A DNA stretch of 50,707 bases from Mammaliicoccus lentus (lineage in GTDB: Bacteria > Bacillota > Bacilli > Staphylococcales > Staphylococcaceae), in the NCBI RefSeq assembly GCF_002902755.1, contig NZ_PPRS01000032.1:1-50707 (forward strand). Direction: 5' to 3'. Position numbers and translations under genes: made by a program. The notes beneath the pieces are model-generated. The model ran no database searches. It was given only the letters and a program-made list of their open reading frames with translations, and was not told where the DNA came from. Shown here piece by piece: positions 1 to 10,075 of this stretch. Position 1 is the stretch's first letter. Every line of letters begins with the position of its first letter.

Positions 1-147
1 GATAATAAAAGCACTTATATGACTCAATAAATAATGAACGGTTAAAATGTTTAATAAAAAAATATATATAATATAGTCATTTAAAGTATTGATGATACCT
101 ACAAATATAAATTTAATGATTTCAATATAACTTTTCTTATTTAACAT
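1..147 (-). CDS. GtrA-like membrane flippase, N-terminal fragment cut by the window edge
   Basis: Reading the minus strand from the ATG at 147 gives 49 open codons running off the left edge. The start reads MLNKKSYIEIIKF, then FVGIINTLNDYIIY, a hydrophobic helix with the G-x-x-N-T-L signature typical of the first membrane segment of GtrA/GtcA proteins. Such proteins are small four-helix membrane proteins thought to flip polyprenyl-phosphate sugars to the outer face of the membrane. The start codon overlaps the end of the glycosyltransferase gene 137-1117 by 11 bases, so the two are translationally coupled. This is the usual GtrB-GtrA pairing (CsbB-GtcA in staphylococci). The call rests on one helix plus context; the rest of the gene lies outside the window. 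Confidence 0.7.
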   Translation of the reverse strand, partial: MLNKKSYIEIIKFIFVGIINTLNDYIIYIFLLNILTVHYLLSHISAFII

Positions 148-1117
148 TAATAACTTCCTTTGTATAAACGTAATCATTTAAGTTTGTATCTTTTATTAAA
201 TAGTGTGGTCTTGCTTTAACTTCATAATAGATTCTACCTACATACTCACCAATTATACTGATTGAAATAAGTTGAACTCCGCCTAAAAATAAAACAGCAA
301 AAATAGTGGTGAAATAACCAGGCAAGTCTATTCCGTGCATAAGAATATTTATAAAATGATACGAAATATAAATAATGCTAAGTAAACATATTAGAAAACC
401 TAAATATAATAATAGTCTTAATGGTTTATTGTTAAATGAAATAATGCCATCTACTCCGTAATCTAACAATTTAAAAAAGGACCATTTAGATGTTCCACCT
501 ACACGTTCTCGGTTTTTATAATTTATAATTTCTTGAGAATATCCTACCCACGAGAATATACCTTTGGAAAACCTTTGAGATTCATTCAGCTTGATTATAG
601 AGTGAATGACTCTATTACTTAATAATCTAAAGTCACCAATACCATCTACAATTGGTACATCAACGAGTTTATTTATAACTTTATAATAAAGTTTAGTATA
701 AAGTTTACGTATGATTTTTTCTCCACTGCGATCTCTTTTTGCAATAACTTGATCAGCACCATTTTTAAATTTTTCTATCATTTTTTGAATGAGTTCTTGA
801 GGATGTTGCAAATCGCAATCAATAATTATGACAGCATCATAGATTTGGCTATGAGTTAAACCCGCAAACATAGCTGATTCTTTACCAAAATTCTTACTTA
901 ATGAAATATACTCAACACGTTTATCTTTTTCAGCTTGTTTTTTTATAAGTTCAATAGTTCTATCACTGCTACCATCATCTACAAACAATAAATTGTATTC
1001 ATAATTATTTTTCCGAGAATCATTATCTAAAATCTTTGTAATATGTTGATAACTTTGAGTTAATATTGCTTCTTCATTAAAACAAGGAATTAAAATTCTT
1101 ATTTTCATATATGACAT
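137..1117 (-). CDS. Polyprenyl-phosphate glycosyltransferase, GT2 family (GtrB/CsbB-like)
   Basis: This 326-residue protein has an N-terminal GT-A domain with the nucleotide-binding VDDGSSD motif near residue 47 and the metal-binding D-x-D in IDCDLQHP near residue 100. Two C-terminal membrane helices follow, around residues 233-260 and 265-295. That is the layout of GtrB, YkcC and CsbB enzymes, which move a sugar from a UDP-sugar to undecaprenyl phosphate on the cytoplasmic face. The product is normally flipped by GtrA/GtcA and used outside the cell to decorate teichoic acid or a polysaccharide. The overlapping GtrA-like gene downstream fits that role. The sugar cannot be read from sequence. 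It starts at the ATG at 1117 and is transcribed away from the acyltransferase at 1296. Confidence 0.88.
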   Translation of the reverse strand: MSYMKIRILIPCFNEEAILTQSYQHITKILDNDSRKNNYEYNLLFVDDGSSDRTIELIKKQAEKDKRVEYISLSKNFGKESAMFAGLTHSQIYDAVIIIDCDLQHPQELIQKMIEKFKNGADQVIAKRDRSGEKIIRKLYTKLYYKVINKLVDVPIVDGIGDFRLLSNRVIHSIIKLNESQRFSKGIFSWVGYSQEIINYKNRERVGGTSKWSFFKLLDYGVDGIISFNNKPLRLLLYLGFLICLLSIIYISYHFINILMHGIDLPGYFTTIFAVLFLGGVQLISISIIGEYVGRIYYEVKARPHYLIKDTNLNDYVYTKEVINVK

Positions 1118-1230
1118 CCAACCATAAAGTTACAATTTGTATTAATTATATATTATTTATTTATCCTTTAAATGTAATTATTTGTATATCATTAACTAGA
1201 TTTCTTAAAATTAACTATTTTAAAATTAAT

Positions 1231-1258
1231 TTTACAATAGTTATATTTTTGGTATAAT
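1231..1258 (+). promoter_or_regulatory. Predicted sigma-A promoter of the first AT3-SGNH acyltransferase gene
   Basis: A -35 box TTTACA (1231-1236) and a -10 box TATAAT (1253-1258) are 16 bases apart. The -10 is extended by TGG just upstream. It sits about 37 bases before the ATG at 1296. Confidence 0.6.
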
Positions 1259-1295
1259 TTACAATATTAAATTATAAAAAATCATGGAGTAAATA

Positions 1296-3284
1296 ATGGA
1301 CAAAAATATAATTGATATTGAGAGAAAATTCCGTCCTGAAATTGAAGGACTAAGAATAGTGGCTGCTTTATTAGTTGCCATATATCATATTTGGTTTGGT
1401 AAAGTCTCTGGTGGGGTAGACGTATTTTTTGTTGTTTCTGGATTTTTGATTACAACTTCTATTATTTCTACAATAAATAAAACTGGTGAATTTAAATTTT
1501 GGCCATACATATCGAAGTTAATGAAAAGGCTATTTCCATTAGCTTTTATTATTATTTTAGTAGTATTAATTCTTAGTATATTCTTTTTACCGTCAACAAT
1601 ATTTGATAAAACAATTAAAGAGACGTTTTCTTCAATGTTTTATTATCAAAACTGGCAACTCGCAATTAGTAACACTGATTATTTAGATGCTAACCAAATG
1701 AAGAGCCCATTTGAACATTATTGGGCTATGTCAATACAAGGTCAATTTTATATAATCTGGTTTATTTTATTCTCAGGAATATTATTACTTATTAAGAAAT
1801 ATGGTTTATCCAATGGTAAAAGATTGGTCAATGTTGTCTTAGGATTTTTATTTATTGTTTCTTTTATATATTCAGTTTATTTAACAGCCATAAATCAGCC
1901 ATTAGCTTATTTCATTACATTTACTAGAGTATGGGAATTTGCTTTAGGTGGATTATTATGTATAAATCTGAGCAGCATTAAAATCTCGAATATTGCTGCA
2001 GAAATTATAGGTTGGATTGGTTTAATAGGACTTATTTTAACAGGTGCATTATTTGATGTATCAACTATGTTTCCAGGTTACATTGCATTATGGCCAATGA
2101 CTTGCGCATTACTTATAATTTTATCAGGCAATAAAGAAACAAAATATGGCGTGAAAAACTTCTTATCTATGCCAATAATGATCAAACTTGGTGGAGTATC
2201 ATTTGGTATATATTTATGGCATTGGGTATTATTGTCATTCTATAAATATAATATATCTGAAAATCCTGGAATTGTAGCTGGTTTGCTCATCATATTATTA
2301 TCAATAGCTTTATCTTTTGTAACGACAAAATATATTGAAACACCTATTAGGAACGCAAAATTTAATAAACTTGCTTTTAAACGTATAGGGTATATCGCGC
2401 TTGTTAATATCTTATTAATTACTGGGTTAGTATCACACAATCAATACGTGAAAATACAAGATAAGAAAGCAGTTGCAAATAAAGACTATCCAGGAGCTTT
2501 ATCAATCAATTTAGATAAAGATAAAATTAAAGAAAACAAACCTAAACCTGAATTTGCTAATGTCTTTGATGATTTACCACAATCTCATTTGGATAATAGT
2601 AACCAAAGTATGAGCAAATCTGAAGTTAAAGTAGGTAAATATGGTAAGCAAAAAGATTATAAAGCAACTATTGCATTAGTTGGAAGCTCACATTCAGAGC
2701 ATTGGTTAGGTGCTGTTATAAAGGCAGCTGAAGAGAATGACTACAGAGTCATAAATATTACAAGGTCTGGAACAAGGTTCTCAACTGGATATAAAAAGAA
2801 TACATTGCAAGATGATTGGGTGAAAAATGTCGAAAATTATCTAGAAAAAGCTGATGATATTGATTTAGTTTTAAGCCATGTTACAGCTTCGGATACAGAA
2901 AGCGAAAAAATTCAACAGCAGATGGTAGATCAACTGCTTAAAGTTAAAAATAACTATGGCATTGAAGTAATGGCTATAAGAGATATTCCAAGATATGATT
3001 TTAATGTATCTGAAGAATTAGAAAAACATGGTGAAAAAGATACGATAGAGAGAATGAATAAAGGAAATAGACAGTTAGATGAGGCATTCTGGGAACAGAT
3101 ATCTAACGAAGAGAAAGATTTACCACAATTTGATCCTTCAGAATATTTTAAAGTTAATGGTAAATACCGACCGATAATAGGTAATATTGTAGTATACAGA
3201 GATATGGACCACATGACGAACACTTATTCTGAAACGTTTGGACCAATTTTAGGTGATGAAATTAAAAAAGTAGTAAAAAAATAG
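1296..3284 (+). CDS. Membrane O-acyltransferase with C-terminal SGNH domain (AT3-SGNH, OafA/OatA-like), copy 1
   Basis: This 662-residue protein begins with RKFRPEIEGLR and an early histidine (IYHIWFG), the start of the acyltransferase-3 (AT3) membrane domain. About ten hydrophobic helices extend to about residue 385. After a linker, an SGNH hydrolase-like domain shows GSSHSEHW near residue 462 (block I serine) and D-x-D-H-M-T near residue 637 (the Asp/His of the triad). AT3-SGNH proteins carry acyl groups, usually acetyl, across the membrane and place them on peptidoglycan, teichoic acid or polysaccharide. In a WTA locus the likely target is the polymer or its sugars, which is inference. Its closest relative in the window is the gene at 14006. 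Unlike that copy, it lacks the cysteine pair after the SGNH serine. GGAG lies 6 bases before the start. Confidence 0.88.
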   Translation: MDKNIIDIERKFRPEIEGLRIVAALLVAIYHIWFGKVSGGVDVFFVVSGFLITTSIISTINKTGEFKFWPYISKLMKRLFPLAFIIILVVLILSIFFLPSTIFDKTIKETFSSMFYYQNWQLAISNTDYLDANQMKSPFEHYWAMSIQGQFYIIWFILFSGILLLIKKYGLSNGKRLVNVVLGFLFIVSFIYSVYLTAINQPLAYFITFTRVWEFALGGLLCINLSSIKISNIAAEIIGWIGLIGLILTGALFDVSTMFPGYIALWPMTCALLIILSGNKETKYGVKNFLSMPIMIKLGGVSFGIYLWHWVLLSFYKYNISENPGIVAGLLIILLSIALSFVTTKYIETPIRNAKFNKLAFKRIGYIALVNILLITGLVSHNQYVKIQDKKAVANKDYPGALSINLDKDKIKENKPKPEFANVFDDLPQSHLDNSNQSMSKSEVKVGKYGKQKDYKATIALVGSSHSEHWLGAVIKAAEENDYRVINITRSGTRFSTGYKKNTLQDDWVKNVENYLEKADDIDLVLSHVTASDTESEKIQQQMVDQLLKVKNNYGIEVMAIRDIPRYDFNVSEELEKHGEKDTIERMNKGNRQLDEAFWEQISNEEKDLPQFDPSEYFKVNGKYRPIIGNIVVYRDMDHMTNTYSETFGPILGDEIKKVVKK

Positions 3285-3302
3285 AGTATGTTAAATATTT
3301 AT

Positions 3303-3347
3303 AAAAAAACAGCAAAATTCTATAAAAGAATTTTGCTGTTTTTTTAT
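3303..3347. terminator. Bidirectional intrinsic terminator between convergent genes
   Basis: A 14-bp stem (AACAGCAAAATTCT at 3308-3321 with AGAATTTTGCTGTT at 3327-3340) is flanked by an A-run on the left and a T-run on the right. It can therefore stop transcripts from both the acyltransferase and the convergent esterase gene. Confidence 0.88.
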
Positions 3348-3353
3348 AAATGA

Positions 3354-4507
3354 TTATATTGGTTGGTTCAATATATTAGTGAAAATATGTTCTAATGCTT
3401 TTTCAGTATTACCATCGTAAGGCTGATCAAGCTTATTACAAGCTAACGTAATAATATAATTATTATTTGCATAAGCTACTATATCATTAGCAAAAAAGAT
3501 ACCTCTTACTCTTTGATGCTGTTCGAATTTATAAAAACCATATCTATAAGGTTTGGGATAGGTATTTTTACCATCTTCTGATAATAAACTTTGGGTAGTT
3601 GATTTATTTAATAATTGATTTGTTCTAAAGGCCTGTATTAACTTTGTCATGTCATTTGTGGACATATATACATTACCAGCGCCGTCATATTTGTCTAAAT
3701 TATATGTAGGTGTATGAATATTTTGAGCAGGCTGGGATTTATAGCCACGCACCAAATATTTTTCGTGTTTCAAATCATCATACCTTGAAGTAAAGTGTAA
3801 ATCTGCCTTTTTAATAATTCTTTCTTTTAAATTCTGTTCGAAAGATTTATTTGTAGCAACTTCTATTATTTTCGCAATTGTTATGTAATTGACATCATTA
3901 TAATTATATTGATGATAATTCTCTGGTAAAACACCTTTTTGTTTAATGCTTTCAATTGCACTGTCTAAACCAAAACTATTTGGATTAGGTGAGAATTTAG
4001 CTAAACCACTTTGATGAAACATTAAATCTCTAACTGTAATTGCATAGTAATTCTGGAAGTTAGGTATATATTTATTAACATTATCATTTATATTAATCTT
4101 ACCCTCATCTTCTAATTGTCTTAGCATTATTCCAGTTAAAAATTTGTTTGCAGAACCAATAAGATACATTGAATTTTCATCATTAGGTATATTATGTTCT
4201 ATGTTTTTTTGACCATATGCTTTTGAAAACATTGTATTATCTTTTCTATATATTATGACATTTCCATTAAAGTTTATTGATTTTAAGTATGCATCGACAT
4301 CTTTATATACTGGATCATCATCTTTTCGTTTGTAATTTTCTTTATTAGTAACGCTATTTTATCTTTTGTTTCAGTTTTTTTCTTTTGGGTTGAAGCGATA
4401 GGTTTTGATTGTTGCTCCTCAACTTTTGAACATTTGATGTTCAATGATATATAAACAATTAAAGCTACAATGATTAAACTCATTAATATTAATAGTATAT
4501 TTTTCAT
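3354..4507 (-). pseudogene. FmtA-like serine esterase / penicillin-binding-like protein, broken by a one-base frameshift
   Basis: Two abutting minus-strand frames make one family member. Frame one (start 4507) encodes an N-terminal membrane/signal segment, MKNILLILMSLIIVALIVYI, and a polar linker. Frame two, read back without a stop to about 4352, continues NSVTNKENYKRK and the whole beta-lactamase-like domain. Adding one A to the A4 run at 4357-4360 (T4 on the plus strand) joins them into a 384-residue protein, near the length of S. aureus FmtA as I recall it. The domain shows an S-x-x-K box (SANK) and a Y-N-D triplet where most class C enzymes have Y-x-N. FmtA also has Asp there and is described as a D-Ala esterase on teichoic acids. 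The intact 292-codon C-terminal ORF (start 4232) would lack the export signal. Either the gene is off in this strain, or the run was misread, or it is switchable. Confidence 0.75.
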
Positions 4508-4564
4508 TTCTTACTCCTATTTTACTTATAAATACATTACTTCTAATATTTTACAATATTCCTT

Positions 4565-4594
4565 TTAAAAATAGAACACATAATGTGTTCTATT
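4565..4594 (-). terminator. Intrinsic terminator overlapping the tagD stop codon
   Basis: On the minus strand a stem AATAGAACACA/TGTGTTCTATT (4570-4594) is followed by a short T-run. Its 5' arm includes the stop codon of tagD (4590-4592). Confidence 0.65.
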
Positions 4595-4982
4595 CGTTGC
4601 CATATAATTCTTTTTTAATTTGAGTAGTTGAAATACCTTCTGTTCTTTTTAAATAAATAACTTCGCATTCGTCTTTTAAGAAGTCAAATTCGCCTTCCCA
4701 ATCATGACCCATTAAGAAAGTATCCACTTTGAAAGTTTTTACATCATCAACTTTTTGTTCCCAATTGTTCTCAGGGATAACTAAGTCAACATATCTAATG
4801 GATTCAAGCATCATTTTTCTTTGTTCGTAATTATAGTAAGACTTTTTGTTTTTTAGCTTATTAAACTCATCAGTAGACAGAGCAACGATTAAATAATCAC
4901 CATATTGCTTTGCTCTTCTCAAAAGTTCAATGTGACCGTAATGTAATAAATCATAAGTCCCATATGTAATAACTCTGCGCAT
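4590..4982 (-). CDS. tagD: Glycerol-3-phosphate cytidylyltransferase TagD/TarD
   Basis: This 130-residue protein matches the family length and carries its hallmarks: GTYDLLHYGHIELLRRAK with the H-x-G-H nucleotidyltransferase motif near residue 15, and RTEGISTTQI near residue 113. It joins CTP and glycerol-3-phosphate to make CDP-glycerol in the cytoplasm. CDP-glycerol is the donor for the TagB/TagF-type enzymes encoded just to the right, so the genes are functionally linked although tagD is transcribed in the opposite direction. The start ATG at 4982 has a GAGGTG ribosome binding site upstream. The 241-base gap to the next gene must hold promoters for both directions. A TATAAT at 5171-5176 is the best plus-strand -10 box, but its -35 is weak. 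Confidence 0.95.
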   Translation of the reverse strand: MRRVITYGTYDLLHYGHIELLRRAKQYGDYLIVALSTDEFNKLKNKKSYYNYEQRKMMLESIRYVDLVIPENNWEQKVDDVKTFKVDTFLMGHDWEGEFDFLKDECEVIYLKRTEGISTTQIKKELYGNE

Positions 4983-5223
4983 TATTTTTCACCTCGCTTA
5001 GTATATATTAAAGCTTAATACATAAAGAAAATTATGTAAACAATTTGTATATTTTGAAAAATAAGTGTTAAAATTTTAAATAATATAAAATTACATAAAA
5101 TAGAATAAATCCTATATTTTAAAATGATGAATTTACATGTTATTTAGTTTTATAGTGTTTGATACAAGTGTATAATATATATAAATACTAAATTCAGTTT
5201 GAACATAAATAAGAGGAGTATGC

Positions 5224-6705
5224 ATGGACAAAAAATTTTTTTTAATGACCGAAGAATCCTTTAGAGAAACGATAGCATTTTATAACAAGAATGAAATAAA
5301 CCAAAATGTTAATATTAAGTTAAATACGTATTTAGATAAAGTACTGAATCCTCTCTTTCCATATAAATATGATTTTATACTTAACAATGAAAGACAACTT
5401 ATACGATTAATAAATAAGATGGAATATCAACCTCCAATGAAAAGTATCTTTAAATATTTAGAAATTAAATCTATGATTCATGGCAAATTTTATTTTTCTT
5501 ATTTATTCTCACGTATCAGAAAATTATTGAGTTCTTTGAAATCGAATTATTATTCTGCAATGATCATTCCACAGAAACTAGAAAACATAATTATTTATGA
5601 ATCATTTAGTGGAAAAGCATTCTCTGATTCTCCCAAAAAACTCTATCAATATTTATCTAGCCAATTAAAAGGATATGAACATATAGTAGTAGTGGATGAT
5701 GAGAAATTAAAAAATGAATTAAATAAGTTAAATATTCAAACGGTAAACAAAAATACAAAAGAATATTTTAAATTGTATAATAAAGCTAAAATATGGATAT
5801 CTAACATTAGATTATCTCCGCAATTAGAAAAGAAGCCTAATCAAATTTATATTCAAACGTGGCATGGTACACCTTTGAAGAAATTAGCAAATGATCAAAA
5901 TGTTATCTCAATCCCGGAAGTTACTTTAGAAGAATATTTATATGGGTTCACGAAAGAAACTGAGCGTTGGGATTATTTAATATCACCTAGTGAAATTGCT
6001 ACGACTAGATTTAAATCAGCTTTCAAGCTGAAAGATAATCAAATCTTAACATTAGGTTACCCACGTAATGATGACTTAATTAATTTCAATCATAAAAATT
6101 ATATAAATGAATTGAAGAAAAAACATAATATACCTTCTGATAAAAAAATTATATTATATGCGCCTACATGGAGAGATAACGATCGAGAAGAAATAGGGCG
6201 GTATAACTTTAACTTAAAATTAGATTTGGAAGATTTTAATTCAAAGCTTAGAGGTGAATATATATTAATTATTCGAGCACATTATTTAGTTTCTGAAAAT
6301 TTAGAGTTAGATAAATACAGCAACATTTATGATTTATCAAATGCAAATGATATAAACGAGTTATTTTTAATGAGTGATATACTGATTACAGACTATTCTT
6401 CGGTATATTTTGATTATGCTAATTTAAAACATCCTATTTTATTTTTTGCATATGACAAAGATGAGTATGCAAATGATATTAGAGGATTTTATACACCGTA
6501 TGAAGAAGGGTTACCAGGTCCGATTTTTACAGAAAGCGAAGCCTTAATAAAATATATTGAAAATAAATATTACGAAACACTTCCATTAGATGATAAATAT
6601 ATCAATTTTAATAAAAAATATAATTATTTAGATGATGGTAAAGCAACTAATAGAGTTGGTAATGAAATCATTGCTTCTCTACAAACAAAAAAGGGGTTAC
6701 GTTGA
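5224..6705 (+). CDS. CDP-glycerol glycerophosphotransferase, TagB/TagF family, single domain
   Basis: This 493-residue protein has one complete Glyphos_transf domain in its C-terminal 350 residues. Visible motifs are QTWHGTPLKKL (catalytic His), LGYPRND, LYAPTWRDN, IIRAHY (second catalytic His), ITDYSSVYFDYA and RGFYTPYEEGLPGP. The enzyme family transfers glycerol phosphate from CDP-glycerol to the lipid-linked WTA linkage unit or to the growing chain, at the inner face of the membrane. Whether this one is the primer (TagB/TarB), an initiator (TarF) or a polymerase cannot be told from motifs. The ribosome binding site GAGGAG lies 5 bases before the ATG. The next gene begins one base after the stop, so the two are co-transcribed and probably coupled. 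Confidence 0.88.
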   Translation: MDKKFFLMTEESFRETIAFYNKNEINQNVNIKLNTYLDKVLNPLFPYKYDFILNNERQLIRLINKMEYQPPMKSIFKYLEIKSMIHGKFYFSYLFSRIRKLLSSLKSNYYSAMIIPQKLENIIIYESFSGKAFSDSPKKLYQYLSSQLKGYEHIVVVDDEKLKNELNKLNIQTVNKNTKEYFKLYNKAKIWISNIRLSPQLEKKPNQIYIQTWHGTPLKKLANDQNVISIPEVTLEEYLYGFTKETERWDYLISPSEIATTRFKSAFKLKDNQILTLGYPRNDDLINFNHKNYINELKKKHNIPSDKKIILYAPTWRDNDREEIGRYNFNLKLDLEDFNSKLRGEYILIIRAHYLVSENLELDKYSNIYDLSNANDINELFLMSDILITDYSSVYFDYANLKHPILFFAYDKDEYANDIRGFYTPYEEGLPGPIFTESEALIKYIENKYYETLPLDDKYINFNKKYNYLDDGKATNRVGNEIIASLQTKKGLR

Positions 6706-6706
6706 T

Positions 6707-9700
6707 ATGAAGACTTTAAATATATATCAAGTAGGAGAGCTTTTAACATTAGAATTTGATCAAACAATATATAATATTAAAAATGTATATGTAAAAAATG
6801 AGTTTGATGAGATTAGTTTTGAACAAACAGAAATAAAAAACAAATTCGTTATCAACTTATTTGAAATTCTTAATGTATTTGATAAATACGATAGAGAAAC
6901 AATCTTTTTCTTACTTGAAAAAACAGATGGTATTACTCAATCTATTCAAAAAGTAAACGTAAAAAATATGATTACGAGATTTATAACTTTGAATCAGTTG
7001 TTAATGAAGAGGCTACTTTAACACCATACTTAACAAAAAATGGCGTATTGCAATTTACTAAAAAACCTCAATTACCACTTTCGACTTATTTTGCAAGAAG
7101 ACATATTGATAAAGTTACAATAAATAATAAACGAGCATTTATAAAAGGGAAATTTTCGCTTCAAAACTCAACATTAAAAGAAGCAAAATTATTAATCACA
7201 TCAAGATTAAGTGAAAATGTAATAGAAGTTCCATTAAATACAACGGTATTTAATGTCTATAAGTCTTTAAATTCAATAAGTTATGATTTTGAAGTGGACA
7301 TTATTAACGACTTAAAACAATTTTTACTTAACGATTTTGATTCTGAAGATATAATAGATTTATTTTTAGAAATTAAAGTTCAAGAATTTAGAGAATCTAT
7401 TGATGTTAAATTAGGTAATCCTAGAATACTCGTGGAGAGATTATCTAAAGGCGAAATATCAATAGAACAAAATGATAAGATTAAAACAGCAGTACCTTAC
7501 TTTACAATGAAAGGTAGAAACTTATCATTTAGAATAAATGAATATGACATCGAAGATTACAATGCATATAAAAAATTAATGCACGATTATCCAACTTTAA
7601 TAAAAAATGCATTTAACAAAAATAAAATATGGATCGTTGGTGAAAAGTCTTATAAAGCTCAAGATAATGGTTATCATTTCTTTAAATATATGAGAACTCA
7701 ACATCCAGATGAAGAAGTTTATTACGTGATAGATAAAGATTCCGAAGAAAGAAAGAATGTAGAACCATTTGGTAACGTCATATACTTTAAATCAAAAGAG
7801 CATTTTGAATTAATGGTTAAAGCTGACATAATATGCAGTACGCATCATACAGAGTTGTTGTTCCCAAGTCACGAAGCAAATTATATCAAAAACATCAGAG
7901 CCAAACGTATATTCTTGCAACATGGTGTGCTAGGTACTAAAAACTTAACTCAGATTAATGGTAAACAGTTAAAAGACTTTAATATCGATATGTTTATAAC
8001 AAGTTCACCAAGAGAGAAACAAATTGTAAATAGAGATTTATTATTTGATGACTACCAAATTAAATCAACAGGCTTATCTAGATTTGATGAATTGTTTAAG
8101 GATAATGTAACTCAAAAGAATCAAATACTCATTATACCGACATGGAGAGATTGGATAACTAACATCAATAGTTTATTAGAATCAGATTATCTACAATACT
8201 ATAATGATTTATTAAACAATCCAGAATGGGAACAGATAACAAACAAACAAAATATAGATATAATTTTCTGTTTACATCCAAACATGCAAGCATTTGTTGA
8301 TTTATTTAATATACCTGATTACATTACAGTTATTAGACAAGGTGAAGTAGATGTACAATTATTAATTAAAGAAAGTAAATTAATGATTACGGATTATTCG
8401 AGTGTAGCATTTGATTTTAGCTTTTTAGAAAAACCAGTCATTTATTACCCATTTGATAGAGATAGATTTATAGGTGAATTACCATCGCATCTTGATTTAG
8501 ATGAAGAATTACCTGGTAGAATATATGATGAAGCAGAAGATGTAATAGCAGCGACAAAAGAATATATTGATAATAAATTCGTAAATGAAGCATCTATTAT
8601 TAAAAAAGCTAATAATTTTATTGAACATAAAGATACTGATAACTCTAAGAGAATTTACCAAGCAGCAAAAGATTTTAAGCGTAAAAATAAAATAAAAGAT
8701 ATACTTAAATATGATATATTATCACAACATATATTTATGAGATTTAGAAAAAACAAACGATATTTTGATGCAATGTCATATATGAATAAGTTTTTAGTGA
8801 AGTTTGCAAAAATTGATGAAAAGCTAATCGTAATTGAAAGTAATTTAGGAAAACAAGTTACGGATAGTCCGAAAATGATTTATGATCAAATTAAGCAATT
8901 AGACAAAGGATACAAAATTGTATGGGTAACAAATAAAATTTATCCATTTGACGATGAAAATGTCATTACAGTTAAAAGGTTAAGCCCAGACTATTATAGA
9001 TACTTATCGATTGCGAAATATTGGATAAACAATCAAAACTTCCCTTATTACATTAAAAAGAAAAAACAAACTGTATTTATTCAAACGTGGCATGGTACTC
9101 CACTTAAGAAGATGTTAAACGATGTAGACGAGTTTAAAGGTAGAGACGAAGGTTATATTGATCGTATTAATGAGTCAGTTTCTAAATGGGATTATTTAGT
9201 TTCTCCAAGTCCATATGCTACAGAATGCTTTAAATCAGCATTTAGATTTAATAAAGAAATGTTAGAAGTGGGTTATCCGAGAAATGATATATTCTACCAA
9301 GATGAAAAATTAATAGAAGAACAGAGAAAGACAATTAAACGAAAATTATCTATACCAAAAGATAAAAAAGTGATATTGTATGCACCAACATTTAGAGATG
9401 ATGAAGTTTCTGCTGCTAAAAAACATCTCATCAATTTAAAATTAGATTTACATCAAATGAAAGAACGACTAGGTGACGAGTACGTGTTATTGCTAAGACC
9501 TCATATCATAATTAGCAATAAAATAATTATAGATAAATCATTAGAAGACTTTATTTATAATGTTGCTGATTACGAAGAAATTAGCGATTTATATTTAATC
9601 AGTGATATATGTATTACTGATTACTCATCAGTAATGTTTGACTTTGCGAATACAAGAAAGCCATTACTATTTTTCACTTATGACTTAGATCATTATAAAG

Positions 9701-9903
9701 ATAACTTAAGAGGATTCTATATGAATTTTGAAGATGAAGCACCCGGACCATTGCTAAAAGACAATGAAACTTTAATTGATTCTATTAAAAACATTGAAAC
9801 AATAAATAAAAACTATCAAGAAAAATATGATAAATTCTACGACAAATTCTGTCCATTTGAAAAAGGTAATGCAGCAAAACGAATTGTAGAAAAATTATTT
9901 TAA
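6707..9903 (+). pseudogene. Two-domain CDP-glycerol glycerophosphotransferase (TagF-like polymerase), interrupted by a one-base frameshift
   Basis: The ATG at 6707, one base after the previous stop, opens MKTLNIYQVGELL. This frame runs to QSIQKVNVK and then goes out of frame. The next frame continues KKYDYEIYNFES into a long ORF, 951 codons if counted from a TTG at 7048. One extra A in the A6 run at 6961-6966 restores a single 1065-residue protein. It carries an N-terminal beta-rich segment, then a first transferase domain (FLQHGVLGTKN, IIPTWRDW, CLHPNM, ITDYSSVAFDF, near residues 285-585). A second follows in the C-terminal half (QTWHGTPLKKM, VGYPRND, YAPTFRDD, LLRPHI, ITDYSSVMFDFA). This arrangement suits a chain-extending polymerase or one enzyme doing two steps; that is inference. 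The large downstream ORF keeps both catalytic domains and could still be made by internal initiation. Confidence 0.8.
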
Positions 9904-9907
9904 AAAT

Positions 9908-9952
9908 AAAAGCAGAAAAAATTCGTATTGATTGAATTTTTTCTGCTTTTTA
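9908..9952. terminator. Intrinsic terminator after the two-domain glycerophosphotransferase
   Basis: A 17-bp stem (AAAAGCAGAAAAAATTC at 9908-9924 with its complement at 9934-9950) has a 9-base loop and a T-rich 3' side. The following gene at 10076 therefore probably has its own promoter in the 172-base gap, where I see no clear box pair. Confidence 0.85.
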
Positions 9953-10075
9953 TTGTGTGTATCGTATAACCTGTTTGTACTCGCATCTAATTAAAGGTAT
10001 TATTTCATTAGTTAGTGTTTCATTGTTAAGAGTAAGTCAATTTTATTAAAAGTATGAAATAGGTTGAGGTGTAAT

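Noticed and set aside
10064..10075. TTG start 12 bases upstream of the third glycerophosphotransferase ATG
   Set aside because: It lies inside the GAGGTG ribosome binding site that serves the ATG at 10076.
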